From: an uncultured Lachnospiraceae bacterium
GTDB taxonomy: Bacteria; Bacillota; Clostridia; Lachnospirales; Lachnospiraceae
Reading direction: 5' to 3'
Assembly: GCA_934352055.1 (NCBI GenBank)
Contig: CAKRJY010000010.1
Span: 1 to 64,000 of the forward strand
DNA: 64,000 bases
Shown piece by piece: positions 17,853 through 27,192 of this stretch. Position 1 is the stretch's first letter. Each line of letters begins with the position of its first letter. The notes beneath the pieces were generated by a model. The model was not told the origin of the DNA and made no database searches. It saw only the letters and a program-made list of their open reading frames with translations. Both the position numbers and the translations under genes were made by a program.

Positions 17853-18626
17853 ATGAGAAAAAGACAAAAAACAGTATGGATTACAGGCGCTAGTTCCGGC
17901 ATAGGTCTGGCATTTGCACAGGCATATGCGAAGAAGGGATATCGCTTAATCCTGACGGCGCGAAGACGTGGCCGCTTAGAAAAAATAGCAGCAAATTTAG
18001 GAGTGTCCTGTCGGATTGAGACGGCAGATTTGTCAAAAGAAGAGGAATGTTATCGCGTATGTAATTTGCTGAAAGAAGAAACGATAGATATCTTTATCAA
18101 TAATGCAGGATTTGGAACCTGTGGAGAATTTGCAGAGACCGACATGACAAAAGAAATCGATATGATTCATGTGAATGTGGAAGCAATGCACATTTTGTGT
18201 AAAGAAGTTTTGCGTCATATGCGTGCAAAGGGGCATGGGACAATTCTCAATGTGGCGTCTTCTGCAGGACTTCTGCCGGGAGGCCCATACATGGCGACAT
18301 ATTATGCAACGAAAGCTTACGTTGTCAGCCTGACAAAAAGTATTGCCCAGGAACAGCGGGAAAAAAAGAGCGGTGTATACGTCTGCGCACTTTGTCCGGG
18401 TCCGGTAGACACGGAATTTAATGATTGTGCGAATGTTGTTTTTGCGTTGCCCGGTATTACAGCAAAACAGTGTGTGGCAGAAGCAATGCGCGGCATGTGT
18501 TTGCGTCGTACAATTATTGTGCCGGTATTTTGGATCCGCATAGGTGCGGTATTACAGCGACTGGTACCGGACTTTATTATGCTGCCACTGGTGGCAAGAC
18601 GTCAAAAAGAAAAGATGGGAAAATAA
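17853..18626 (+). CDS. short-chain dehydrogenase/reductase
   Basis: 257 residues, classical SDR fold. TGASSGIG near residue 13 binds the cofactor, TARRRGR after the second strand suggests an NADP preference, NNAG lies near 88, the catalytic Ser is in NVASSAG and the Tyr/Lys pair in YYATKAY, then CPGPVDTEF. The start at 17853 has AAGGAGG eleven bases before it; an ATG at 17736 lacks one. It leads a tight same-strand run with the DUF1275, polymerase and YolD-like genes (gaps of 16 to about 30 bases). The substrate is unknown. Confidence 0.88.
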   Translation: MRKRQKTVWITGASSGIGLAFAQAYAKKGYRLILTARRRGRLEKIAANLGVSCRIETADLSKEEECYRVCNLLKEETIDIFINNAGFGTCGEFAETDMTKEIDMIHVNVEAMHILCKEVLRHMRAKGHGTILNVASSAGLLPGGPYMATYYATKAYVVSLTKSIAQEQREKKSGVYVCALCPGPVDTEFNDCANVVFALPGITAKQCVAEAMRGMCLRRTIIVPVFWIRIGAVLQRLVPDFIMLPLVARRQKEKMGK

Positions 18627-18642
18627 TAGAAGAGGTAGAATC

Positions 18643-19314
18643 ATGGACGACAGTAAGAAGCAAAAGATACAGACATCAGAAACATTTCTTTTGAGTGCAA
18701 TTTTGGCAATCTCCGGAGGGTTTCAGGATGCCTACACATATAATGTACGAGAGGAAGTATTTTCAAATGCCCAGACAGGAAATGTGGTTTTGATGAGTCA
18801 GCACTTTTTGATGGGAGATTGGCGCATTGCATTGCATTATCTGTTTCCGATTTTAGCATTTGCATTTGGGGTATTGGTGGCAGAGCAGATTGGTCATAAG
18901 TATAAATATGCGAAGAAGATTCATTGGCGCCAGATTATAGTTGTGATGGAAATGATTCTTTTGTTTGTTGTTGGCTTTATTCCGGCAAAGTACAATATGA
19001 TTGCAACGATGCTCGTATCGTTTTCCTGTTCGATGCAGGTGCAGACATTTCGTAAGGTCAATGGATACGGCTATGCCAGTACCATGTGTATCGGGAATTT
19101 GCGCAGCGGAACAGAAAGTTTATCGGTATATTTGCGGGAACATCATAAAGGTGCGCTCAAAAAAGCAATGCACTATTATGGAATTATTGTTATCTTTGCA
19201 CTTGGCGCAGGAGTTGGCGGAATCTGCTCTCTGCATTGGGGTATAAAAGCAATCTGGGTATCCAGTGTTCTGTTATTATTAACATTTTTTATGATGGTAG
19301 AAGAACATCGATAA
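18643..19314 (+). CDS. YoaK/DUF1275 family membrane protein
   Basis: 223 residues with about six hydrophobic helices. The early GGFQDAYTYNVREEVFSNAQTGNVV is the DUF1275 hallmark (a Gly-Asp helix followed by a TGN motif), and TFRKVNGYGYASTMCIGNLRSG is its second-half counterpart. The function of this family is unknown; some members are thought to be transporters. The start at 18643 has AGAGGT before it. It is 16 bases after the SDR gene and is followed by the Y-family polymerase gene. Confidence 0.85.
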   Translation: MDDSKKQKIQTSETFLLSAILAISGGFQDAYTYNVREEVFSNAQTGNVVLMSQHFLMGDWRIALHYLFPILAFAFGVLVAEQIGHKYKYAKKIHWRQIIVVMEMILLFVVGFIPAKYNMIATMLVSFSCSMQVQTFRKVNGYGYASTMCIGNLRSGTESLSVYLREHHKGALKKAMHYYGIIVIFALGAGVGGICSLHWGIKAIWVSSVLLLLTFFMMVEEHR

Positions 19315-19338
19315 AAAACATATGGGAGGAGGATGTCT

Positions 19339-20865
19339 ATGACAGAAAATAGAACGTATATTGCAATTGATTTGAAATCCTTCTTCGCATCGGTTGAGTG
19401 TAAGGAAAGAAATCTGGAACCGTTAAAGACAAATCTGGTTGTGGCGGATGCCACCCGTACAGAAAAGACGATTTGTCTGGCAGTGACACCTTCACTGAAA
19501 TCGTATGGGATTCCCGGTCGTGCGCGTCTGTTTGAAGTCGTACAGCGTGTGCGTGAAGAGAACCAAAAGCGTGCGGCAGTCGCACCGGATCATCGTTTGG
19601 TGGGATCTTCCTATGATGATGATGCATTAAAAAACGATCCATCCCTTGCCATTGACTATGTGATTGCACCGCCGCGCATGGCTCTTTACATGGAATACAG
19701 TACAAAAATCTACAATATTTACCTTAGGTATGTAGCGCCGGAGGACATACATGTTTATTCCATAGATGAAGTCATGATGGATGTGACGTCATATCTGCGG
19801 ACATATGGAATGAGTGCGAGAGAATTAGCGCGAAGAATGATACAGGATGTGCTGGCGGAGACGAACATTACAGCAACAGCCGGAATCGGTACGAACCTTT
19901 ATCTCTGTAAAATTGCAATGGATATCGTGGCAAAACATGTGGAGCCGGATGCAGATGGCGTACGTATTGCACAATTGGATGAGATGCAGTATCGGAAACT
20001 ATTGTGGAACCATCGTCCGCTTACAGATTTTTGGCGTGTGGGTGCAGGCTATGCACGAAAGCTGGAAGAATATGGCATGTATACGATGGGTGATGTGGCG
20101 CGCTGTTCGATTGGAAAGGAAGATGACTTTTATAACGAGGATTTATTATATCGTTTGTTTGGTGTGAATGCAGAGTTACTGATTGATCATGCGTGGGGAT
20201 ATGAACCATGTACGATGGAGCTGATTAAGGCGTATCGTCCAACGACAAGCAGTCTATGTTCGGGACAGGTGTTACAGTGCCCGTATGATTTTGAAAAAAC
20301 TAGGCTGGTTGTACAGGAAATGGTGGATTTGCAGGTGCTCGATCTGGTGGATAAAGGATTGATGACAGACCAGGTGGTTCTTACCATCGGTTATGATATT
20401 GAAAACCTGACGAATCCGAAGCGACGAAAAGCATATCATGGAGAGGTGACGATCGATCGATATGGTAGAGCAGTGCCAAAGCATGCACATGGAACCATAA
20501 ATCTAGAGGAACATACATCTTCTACGATAGAAATTACCGAGAAAGTCATGGAATTGTATGATCGTATCGTAGATCCGACACTCTTAGTACGCAGAATCAA
20601 TATGTCGGTGAATCATCTTGAGGCGGAGAGTGCAGTCGTACAAAAAGAGGAATATGAGCAGCTCGACCTTTTTACGGATTATGCTAAGAAGGAAGAAAAA
20701 GACCGAGAGGAACGCCAGATGCGTGAGCGTGAAAAAAATATGCAGCATGCGATGATTGATATTAAGAAAAAATACGGAAAAAATGCAATCATAAAAGGTA
20801 TGAATCTGCAGGAGGGGGCAACGGCATGCGAGCGTAACCGCCAGATTGGTGGACATAAAGCGTAA
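19339..20865 (+). CDS. Y-family DNA polymerase (UmuC/UvrX-like)
   Basis: 508 residues. The translesion polymerase active site is present: D11 in AIDLKSFFASVE (with FF at 15-16 as the steric gate) and D143/E144 in YSIDEVMMD. Finger, helix-hairpin-helix (YARKLEEYGMYTMGDVA) and little-finger regions follow. The C-terminal 60 residues are very charged and may carry a clamp-binding segment (EQLDLF). It should copy damaged DNA. The second of two in-frame ATGs is chosen, since GGGAGGAGG would otherwise abut the first. A YolD-like gene follows, as is common for Firmicutes UvrX/UmuC polymerases. No LexA box was found upstream. Confidence 0.93.
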   Translation: MTENRTYIAIDLKSFFASVECKERNLEPLKTNLVVADATRTEKTICLAVTPSLKSYGIPGRARLFEVVQRVREENQKRAAVAPDHRLVGSSYDDDALKNDPSLAIDYVIAPPRMALYMEYSTKIYNIYLRYVAPEDIHVYSIDEVMMDVTSYLRTYGMSARELARRMIQDVLAETNITATAGIGTNLYLCKIAMDIVAKHVEPDADGVRIAQLDEMQYRKLLWNHRPLTDFWRVGAGYARKLEEYGMYTMGDVARCSIGKEDDFYNEDLLYRLFGVNAELLIDHAWGYEPCTMELIKAYRPTTSSLCSGQVLQCPYDFEKTRLVVQEMVDLQVLDLVDKGLMTDQVVLTIGYDIENLTNPKRRKAYHGEVTIDRYGRAVPKHAHGTINLEEHTSSTIEITEKVMELYDRIVDPTLLVRRINMSVNHLEAESAVVQKEEYEQLDLFTDYAKKEEKDREERQMREREKNMQHAMIDIKKKYGKNAIIKGMNLQEGATACERNRQIGGHKA

Positions 20866-20893
20866 GGGAATCATTATTTGAGGGGAAGATATC

Positions 20894-21334
20894 ATGAAAC
20901 AGGAAAAGAAGGATGATTACAGTGATATTATTTCGTTAGAGCATCCCGTATCCAAAAAGCATGCACATATGTCTTTGTATGATCGGGCGGCGCAATTTTC
21001 ACCGTTTTCAGCGTTGACCGGACATGAGGCGGCCATTGCAGAGACAGGGCGTCTTACACAGGAAAAAATGGAATTGGATGAAGATGCAAAAGAACGGCTG
21101 GATGAAAAAATTCAGGTATTGCTGCGGCAGCAGGATACAAAGAAGCGTGTCTGTCTGCAGGTGATTTATTTTGTCCCGGATCTGAAAAAAGAAGGTGGGT
21201 CATACCAAACGTACCGCGGCTGCCTAAAACGGTTGGATCATTATCGTCGAAAATTGATTTTTGAAGATGCAACAGAGATAAAGCTGGATGCTATTTACGA
21301 TATTTCCATGGCAGAAACAGAGACAGATTTTTGA
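20894..21334 (+). CDS. YolD-like protein partnered with the Y-family polymerase
   Basis: 146 residues, soluble. The MSLYDRAAQFSPFSALTGHEAAIAETGRLT segment (about 26-55) is the signature of the small proteins encoded beside Y-family polymerases in Clostridia; a charged helix and a mixed C-terminal domain follow. The role is unproven, but the constant pairing suggests it assists or controls the polymerase. It starts 28 bases after the polymerase gene with GAGGGGA before its ATG. Confidence 0.72.
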   Translation: MKQEKKDDYSDIISLEHPVSKKHAHMSLYDRAAQFSPFSALTGHEAAIAETGRLTQEKMELDEDAKERLDEKIQVLLRQQDTKKRVCLQVIYFVPDLKKEGGSYQTYRGCLKRLDHYRRKLIFEDATEIKLDAIYDISMAETETDF

Positions 21335-21367
21335 TGTAAAACATGTAAAAATACGGTAATCCACCTC

Positions 21368-21394
21368 TTGCAAGAAGCGGAATGGTGCTATACT
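21368..21394 (+). promoter_or_regulatory. extended -10 promoter for the yqeY-like gene
   Basis: TTGCAA and TGCTATACT with a 15-base spacer. The TGn extension can compensate for the short spacing. The start codon is about 50 bases on. Confidence 0.55.
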
Positions 21395-21445
21395 ATATAA
21401 AAATAAAAACTACCTGTAAAGATAGCAAGAAAGAAGGAAAAGATT

Positions 21446-21886
21446 ATGAGTAAGATGAAAGAATTACAGGATGCAATGATTGCAGCGATGAAGGCAAAGG
21501 ATAAGTTTCGAAAAGATGCGATTTCTGTGTTGGTATCAGCTGCAAAAAAGAGTGGTATTGATGCAGGATGTCGTGAAGATATTCCGGATGATATGGTAAA
21601 TGCAGCAATTCTCAAAGAATTAAAATCCTGCAAGGAACAGATTGATACTTGTCCGGCAGCCAGAGAGGATTTGCTGGAAGAATATAAAAATCGTTATGAA
21701 ATCATGAGTGAATTTGCACCAAAGCAGATGGATGCAGAGGAAGTAAAGGCATATTTACAGGAGAAATTTGCTGACGTGATAGAAACCGGAAATAAAGGAC
21801 AGATTATGAAAGCCGTGATGGCGGATCTGAAAGGCAAAGCTGATGGTAAAGTCATCAATGGTGTAGTGGCAGAATTGATGCAATAG
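21446..21886 (+). CDS. GatB/YqeY domain-containing protein
   Basis: 146 residues, the standard size of free-standing YqeY proteins. It has an all-helical N-terminal half (MKELQDAMIAAMKAKDKFRK) and the tail domain shared with GatB, including EFAPKQMDAEEVKAYL and KGQIMKAVMADLKGKADGK. The GatB relative binds tRNA in amidotransferase; free YqeY probably has a tRNA-related role, not firmly established. GAAGGA precedes the ATG. It is a single gene with its own promoter. Confidence 0.93.
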   Translation: MSKMKELQDAMIAAMKAKDKFRKDAISVLVSAAKKSGIDAGCREDIPDDMVNAAILKELKSCKEQIDTCPAAREDLLEEYKNRYEIMSEFAPKQMDAEEVKAYLQEKFADVIETGNKGQIMKAVMADLKGKADGKVINGVVAELMQ

Positions 21887-21889
21887 ACG

Positions 21890-21917
21890 AAAGCCTGCTC
21901 CGATGGGGGTAGGCTTT
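21890..21917 (+). terminator. weak terminator-like hairpin after yqeY
   Basis: AAAGCCT and AGGCTTT form a 7-bp stem with possible inner pairing, but no long T-run follows, so read-through into the serine dehydratase genes is likely. Confidence 0.45.
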
Positions 21918-21942
21918 ATGATTTTATGAGGAGAGAATAGAT

Positions 21943-22614
21943 ATGAACATCTTTGAAGTGGTAGGACCGGTTATGGTTGGTCCATCGAGTTCACACACGG
22001 CTGGGGCTGTAAAGATAGGATATATTGCGGGAAAGCTTTTGGGAGAACCATTAAAACGTGCACAGATTAATCTTTACGGTTCCTTTCTTGCTACAGGGGA
22101 AGGGCATGGTACAAAAAAAGCGCTGGTAGCGGGTCTTCTGGGGATGCAGACAGATGATATCCGTATTCCGCAGGCATACGAACTTGCCAGACAGCAGGGG
22201 ATTGAGATTTGCTTCGGTACAGCGGTTTTAAAAGACGCACATCCCAATTCAGCGCAGCTGATTTTGTATGGGGAGTCTGGCAGGAAGCTGGAAATCGTAG
22301 GACAATCCATCGGGGGAAGCCGTATTAATATTGCCTCCGTGGATGGCATAGAAACAAATTTTTCCGGGGATTATCCGACACTTGTTGTTCATAATCAGGA
22401 TCAACCGGGGCATGTTTCCAAGGTGACCTCGACGTTATCGGAACATGGTGTCAACATTGCCTGCATGCAGTTGTACCGCTCAAAACGTGGTGGAGAAGCT
22501 GTGATGGTCGTGGAATGTGATCAGGAGATTCCACAGGAAGTGGTGGATGAACTACGCACATCCATTGGTATTTATAAAGTGACATATCTTGGCATGATAG
22601 GAGAGGGAGCATAA
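21943..22614 (+). CDS. sdaAB: L-serine ammonia-lyase, iron-sulfur-dependent, beta subunit
   Basis: 223 residues. It forms the L-serine to pyruvate plus ammonia enzyme together with the alpha subunit. The N-terminal part shows VGPVMVGPSSSHTAGAVKIG, a strongly conserved serine-dehydratase segment, and GSFLATGEGHGTKKAL. The C-terminal 75 residues are an ACT domain (LVVHNQDQPGHVSKVTSTLSEHGVNIA), which usually binds an amino acid for control. The stop and the next start share one base (TAATG), so both subunits are coupled. Confidence 0.96.
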   Translation: MNIFEVVGPVMVGPSSSHTAGAVKIGYIAGKLLGEPLKRAQINLYGSFLATGEGHGTKKALVAGLLGMQTDDIRIPQAYELARQQGIEICFGTAVLKDAHPNSAQLILYGESGRKLEIVGQSIGGSRINIASVDGIETNFSGDYPTLVVHNQDQPGHVSKVTSTLSEHGVNIACMQLYRSKRGGEAVMVVECDQEIPQEVVDELRTSIGIYKVTYLGMIGEGA

Positions 22615-23477
22615 TGTATCATTCAATTTCAGATATTATAAAGCAGAGCGAACAGGAAAAGATTGCGTTCTGGGAAGTCGTTTTGCGTGCAGACATGGAA
22701 GAGAGAGGGGTATCTTATGAGGATTCCTTTGAGATGATGCGCCGTATGTATCGGGCTATGCGTGATGCAGATGCGGGGTACGATCCAAAAGTCCGCTCTG
22801 CATCTGGTATGGCAGGTGGAGCAGGAGAACTGCTGCATATTTACAATGAAAGCGGAAAAAATATTTGTGGCGATTTTGTTGGCGAAGTGATGGAAAAGGC
22901 AATTAAGATGGGAGAGTCCAATGCGTGTATGCATCGAATTGTAGCGGCACCTACAGCCGGTTCCTGTGGTGTGATTCCGGCGGTCTTTTTGGTGGCAGAA
23001 AAGCGATTGCAGCTAAAGGAAGATGCCATGGTAGAAGCTATGTTTATTACGGCGGGTGTTGGTGCAGTTATTGCAGAGAATGCTTCGGTTGCAGGCGCAT
23101 CCGGTGGTTGTCAGGCGGAAATCGGCTCTGCCAGTGCAATGGCGGCTGCGGGACTTGCTTATTTGCAAGGTGGTAACGCAAGACAAATTGCGGATGCAGC
23201 AGCATTTTCGCTTAAAAATATGCTGGGTCTTGCCTGCGATCCGGTGGGCGGTCTTGTGGAAGTGCCATGTATCAAACGAAACGTAGCAGGTGCGGTCAAT
23301 GCACTGACTTCTGCCCAGCTTGCGATGGCAGGGATTCAAAGTGTGATTCCGGCAGATGAAGTCATTGATGCCATGCGACGAATTGGCAATGATATGCCAT
23401 CTTCGATTAAAGAGACCAGCCTTGGTGGTCTTGCTACTTCACCAACAGCACTTGCAATTACAGGTCAGAAGAAGTAG
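22614..23477 (+). CDS. sdaAA: L-serine ammonia-lyase, iron-sulfur-dependent, alpha subunit
   Basis: 287 residues. The catalytic subunit carries an oxygen-sensitive [4Fe-4S] cluster. Candidate ligands are Cys in TAGSCGVIPAV, GASGGCQAEIG, LACDPVGG and EVPCIKRN, all in the positions usual for the family. The enzyme feeds serine carbon into pyruvate and releases ammonia, in keeping with anaerobic amino-acid use. It is translated with sdaAB through a one-base overlap and runs into a convergent AraC gene seven bases after the stop. Confidence 0.96.
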   Translation: MYHSISDIIKQSEQEKIAFWEVVLRADMEERGVSYEDSFEMMRRMYRAMRDADAGYDPKVRSASGMAGGAGELLHIYNESGKNICGDFVGEVMEKAIKMGESNACMHRIVAAPTAGSCGVIPAVFLVAEKRLQLKEDAMVEAMFITAGVGAVIAENASVAGASGGCQAEIGSASAMAAAGLAYLQGGNARQIADAAAFSLKNMLGLACDPVGGLVEVPCIKRNVAGAVNALTSAQLAMAGIQSVIPADEVIDAMRRIGNDMPSSIKETSLGGLATSPTALAITGQKK

Positions 23478-23484
23478 CAAAGGA

Positions 23485-24705
23485 TTATTTATCCAACATT
23501 TTTTTGTATTCGCGCGGGCTGACGCCGACGTGTCGCTTGAAAAGTTTCGAAAAATAACCGAAATCAGGGATACCGACAGCCTCGGCTACTTCAGCAACAC
23601 TCATACTTGTGGTATTAAAGTAACGCAAAGACGCCTGGATGCGTTGCTTTCCAATATAAGAAGTCAGCGTTTCGCCGACTTCTTTTTTAAACGCATTTGA
23701 CAGGTAAGATGGGTTCTTGTCAAATGCTTCGGCAAGTATGGATAACGTTAACTCTGAGGATAAATGCTGGTCAATGTAATTGACAACATTTCGGATCAGA
23801 TAAGAGTATTTTTCATAGGTATAGTTCTTGGCAAGCATAGAATATTTTCGAACGATATCAAATGGCAAGTGTGCAAATTCTCTTTGGCTGTTAGCATCTT
23901 TTATGCGAAGGCCGAAAGCTTCTGCCTGCTGGTATACATAAATCGGATGTACGGCAGTCTCAAACATACGTGAAGCGAGAAAAATATTGAGGGCAGATAT
24001 GTTGCGTCTTACTTCTTTTACAGGAAGAGTCTGGAAGGAAGCGGAATAATCCATAGCCTTTTTCATGGAATCGATGGCCTGGGCAGTGTTTCCAGAAGTC
24101 ATTGCCTGACAACAGTGATCCAGTCGGGAAACCAGTTCTGCGATGTAATCGGAAGAAAATTTCTGAAAACGTTCGTCGTTTGGTGAAGTGTTATGAGGCT
24201 CTGTTTTATAATTTACATATTCGATGTTACATGTTTTGAATGCCGGAATAAAAAAACCAATAAAATGCTGCAGCATCAGTGTGAGTTCATCAATATCTAC
24301 GATAGGAAGCGCGTAATAAAAGTGTGACAAAGTAGGTGCATATTTCGGATCAATGTGATTGTCACGGATGAGCCGATTGATAGCAACCTGATTGATCGGT
24401 TCAGCCAGAAAAGGCATGATGCCAAGAATATCAGGCTCAGTATCCGTGGTCAGACTGACAACTACATTGTAAAAACCAAGAGAACTCTGCAGAACAATGA
24501 TTTGGTAAGGGGATTCACCAGACAAAGAAAAAAGAGGACTGTTGGTTTTGTAATCACCCCAGACCATGCGCCGAAGTCCCATATCCATTTTTTCAAAATC
24601 ATGATAGGGAGCATGCATCAGATAAGAATCTATTTTAAATGTATCGGACAAAGTTTGCTGAAGCAAAGGGAAAAAATCATCGGTATTCATGTTTTCAAAC
24701 GTCAT
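23485..24705 (-). CDS. AraC-family transcriptional regulator (likely controls the GH2/GPH genes)
   Basis: 406 residues. The last 100 form the double helix-turn-helix AraC domain (LTLSILAEAFDKNPSYLSNAFKK, then MSVAEVAEAVGIPDFGYFSKLFKRHVGVSPREYKK). The long N-terminal part has no family I can name with confidence and likely senses a ligand. It is divergent from the GH2 glycosidase gene with 194 bases between, the usual position for a local activator of sugar genes. AAAGGAG precedes the ATG. Confidence 0.9.
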   Translation of the reverse strand: MTFENMNTDDFFPLLQQTLSDTFKIDSYLMHAPYHDFEKMDMGLRRMVWGDYKTNSPLFSLSGESPYQIIVLQSSLGFYNVVVSLTTDTEPDILGIMPFLAEPINQVAINRLIRDNHIDPKYAPTLSHFYYALPIVDIDELTLMLQHFIGFFIPAFKTCNIEYVNYKTEPHNTSPNDERFQKFSSDYIAELVSRLDHCCQAMTSGNTAQAIDSMKKAMDYSASFQTLPVKEVRRNISALNIFLASRMFETAVHPIYVYQQAEAFGLRIKDANSQREFAHLPFDIVRKYSMLAKNYTYEKYSYLIRNVVNYIDQHLSSELTLSILAEAFDKNPSYLSNAFKKEVGETLTSYIGKQRIQASLRYFNTTSMSVAEVAEAVGIPDFGYFSKLFKRHVGVSPREYKKMLDK

Positions 24706-24825
24706 AATGAAACTCCTTTCCTGTTAGGTTTCTCTTTTTATCTGTAAAATATTTGTCATAATCATATTTCATGTAAAAATTTTACCAAAATAGCAAAACT
24801 AAGACAAGAGAAAAATCCGTTGCAT

Positions 24826-24834
24826 TGCTATACT
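24826..24834 (+). promoter_or_regulatory. extended -10 promoter for the GH2 gene
   Basis: TGCTATACT with no good -35 hexamer, which fits a promoter needing an activator such as the divergent AraC protein. The start codon is 66 bases downstream. Confidence 0.5.
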
Positions 24835-24856
24835 GAGTGCATCAATAAGATTACGG

Positions 24857-24877
24857 AAAGAGCGACAGGCTCTTTTT
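24857..24877 (+). promoter_or_regulatory. small hairpin with T-run in the GH2 leader
   Basis: AAAGAGC and GCTCTTT around GACAG, followed by further T. It lies between the likely transcription start and the ribosome site, so it may be a weak attenuator or an RNA-stabilising stem. Confidence 0.4.
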
Positions 24878-24899
24878 ATGAAAAAGAAGGAGGGTAAAA

Positions 24900-27164
24900 A
24901 TGGCAACAAAGAACATTAACGCATCTTGGCAGTTTACAAAAGATGCCATCACTGTTGCAGAAGGTTCTTCTGTATTAACACAGGGCAACTGGGAGACACT
25001 TGATTTGCCTCACACATGGAATGGTGAGGATGGACAGGATGGTGGAAATGATTACCATCGTGGTACATGCTACTATGTAAAGAATATGAAGCGTGAGGAG
25101 TTTGGCAGTGAGCCAATCACTTATATTGAATTTAACGGAGCAAACTCTAGTGCATGGCTTTATGTTAACGGAAAAGAAGCTGGACATCATGATGGCGGAT
25201 ACTCTACATGGAGAGTGAATGTGACAGATCTTCTTGCTGATGACAATGAACTCGTAGTTGCAGTAGATAATGCACCAAACGATCATGTATATCCACAGAT
25301 GGCAGATTTTACATTCTATGGTGGTCTGTATCGTGATGTAAACGTGATTTCTGTACCGGAAACACATTTTGATCTGGATTATTATGGAACACATGGGATT
25401 GCAGTAACACCTACCGTAGAAGGCGCAAATGCAAGCGTTGAAGTAGAAGTATTTGTTACAGATGCAACAGAAGAAGATACTTTAACATATGTCATCAAAG
25501 ATGGTGATGAAGTTGTTGCTACAAAGAGCGTTTCTGCAAATGAGACAAAGGTTACATTCGAGATTGAAAATGTTCATCTTTGGAATGGACGCAAAGATCC
25601 ACATCTTTACACAGCAGAAGTTACTTTAAAGAGAAACGATACTGTTTTAGATGAGAGAAGTACACGTTTTGGATGCAGAACATTTGCAATTGATCCGGAA
25701 AAGGGATTTATCTTAAACGGAGAGCGCTATCCACTTCGCGGTGTATCCCGTCATCAGGATAGACCACATATTGGAAATGCTTTGACACACAAAGAGCATA
25801 AAGAGGATATCGACCTTATCCTTGAAATGGGTGCAAACACCATTCGTCTTGCACATTATCAGCATGATCAGTACTTCTATGATTTGTGTGACGAGGTAGG
25901 TCTTGTGATCTGGGCAGAGATTCCATATATCTCTAAACATTTACCAAACGGACGTGAAAATACCGTTTCACAGATGAAGGAACTGATCACACAGAATTAC
26001 AATCATCCATGTATTGTTGTTTGGGGACTTTCAAACGAAATCACTATGGGTGGAGCAGAAGATGCTGATCTGATTGAAAACCACAACATCTTAAATGATT
26101 TGTGTCATCAGATGGATCCAACAAGACTTACGACAATGGCTGTTGTATCTATGTGCAGTATTGATGCAAAATATGTACAGATTCCGGATGTGATTTCATA
26201 CAACCACTATTATGGATGGTACGGCGGAACAACAGATATGAACGGAGAGTTCATGGATGACTTCCACAAGAAATATCCAAACATTCCAATTGGTATGAGT
26301 GAGTATGGATGTGAAGCTTTGAACTGGCATACATCAAATCCTGTTCAGGGTGATTATACTGAGGAATATCAGGCATACTATCATGAAGAACTGATTAAGC
26401 AGCTCTTTACAAGAGATTTCATCTGGGCTACCCATGTATGGAATATGTATGACTTCGCCGCTGATGCAAGAGCTGAAGGTGGAGAGAATGGTATGAACCA
26501 TAAGGGATTGGTTACATTTGACAGAAAGTACAAGAAGGATGCTTTCTATGCATATAAGGCATGGTTATCAGATGATCCATTCGTTCATATCTGTGGTAAG
26601 CGCTATGTAGACCGTGTAGAAGATACAACAAAGGTTACGGTATACTCTAATCAGCCGGAAGTAGAACTGTTTGTAAACGGTGAAAGCCTTGGCAAGCAGA
26701 CAAGTGATGTGCATTTCTTCTACTTTGATGTACCAAACGCTGGTGAAAGCACACTTGTCGCAAAAGCAGGTGATTGCAGCGATGAAAGCAAGATTCGCAA
26801 GGTAGATACTTTCAACGAAGACTATCGTTTGAAAGAAGAAGGCGAAGTTCTCAACTGGTTCGATATCGATATGCCAGAAGGATACTTCAACATTAATGAT
26901 CAGATTGGTGATATCATGAAGACCATCAAAGGTAAGATGTTCATCGGTGAATTGATGCTTAAGATTATGAAAGACGCTGATGGCGGTGCGGCAGGAGCAG
27001 CAGCCGGTGTTGATCGCGAAGGCATGATGAAGATGCTTGGCGGTTTCTCTGTTAAGCGTATGCTCAACCTTATGGGAACTGCGGGCGGCGGAAAGCAGTT
27101 TACAAAAGAAGAACTTCTTGAGCTGAACAGAAAGCTCAATAAGATAAAGAGAAAAGACAAATAA
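24900..27164 (+). CDS. glycoside hydrolase family 2 protein (beta-galactosidase/beta-glucuronidase type)
   Basis: 754 residues, no signal peptide, so it acts on imported glycosides. A GH2 sugar-binding domain (1-150), an immunoglobulin-like domain (about 170-270) and the catalytic barrel follow. The acid/base is E380 in WGLSNEITMGG and the nucleophile E468 in GMSEYGCEA. After them MYDFAADARAEGG and MNHKGLVTFDRK resemble cytosolic beta-galactosidases; the Asn-x-Lys there also occurs in glucuronidases, so the sugar stays open. The C-terminal 110 residues are unusual: a Gly/Ala-rich, helical and Lys-rich tail. The GPH carrier gene follows 28 bases later, and an AraC gene is divergent. Confidence 0.9.
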   Translation: MATKNINASWQFTKDAITVAEGSSVLTQGNWETLDLPHTWNGEDGQDGGNDYHRGTCYYVKNMKREEFGSEPITYIEFNGANSSAWLYVNGKEAGHHDGGYSTWRVNVTDLLADDNELVVAVDNAPNDHVYPQMADFTFYGGLYRDVNVISVPETHFDLDYYGTHGIAVTPTVEGANASVEVEVFVTDATEEDTLTYVIKDGDEVVATKSVSANETKVTFEIENVHLWNGRKDPHLYTAEVTLKRNDTVLDERSTRFGCRTFAIDPEKGFILNGERYPLRGVSRHQDRPHIGNALTHKEHKEDIDLILEMGANTIRLAHYQHDQYFYDLCDEVGLVIWAEIPYISKHLPNGRENTVSQMKELITQNYNHPCIVVWGLSNEITMGGAEDADLIENHNILNDLCHQMDPTRLTTMAVVSMCSIDAKYVQIPDVISYNHYYGWYGGTTDMNGEFMDDFHKKYPNIPIGMSEYGCEALNWHTSNPVQGDYTEEYQAYYHEELIKQLFTRDFIWATHVWNMYDFAADARAEGGENGMNHKGLVTFDRKYKKDAFYAYKAWLSDDPFVHICGKRYVDRVEDTTKVTVYSNQPEVELFVNGESLGKQTSDVHFFYFDVPNAGESTLVAKAGDCSDESKIRKVDTFNEDYRLKEEGEVLNWFDIDMPEGYFNINDQIGDIMKTIKGKMFIGELMLKIMKDADGGAAGAAAGVDREGMMKMLGGFSVKRMLNLMGTAGGGKQFTKEELLELNRKLNKIKRKDK

Positions 27165-27192
27165 TAAAAAGTGTTTTTAGGAGGAGTTTACT

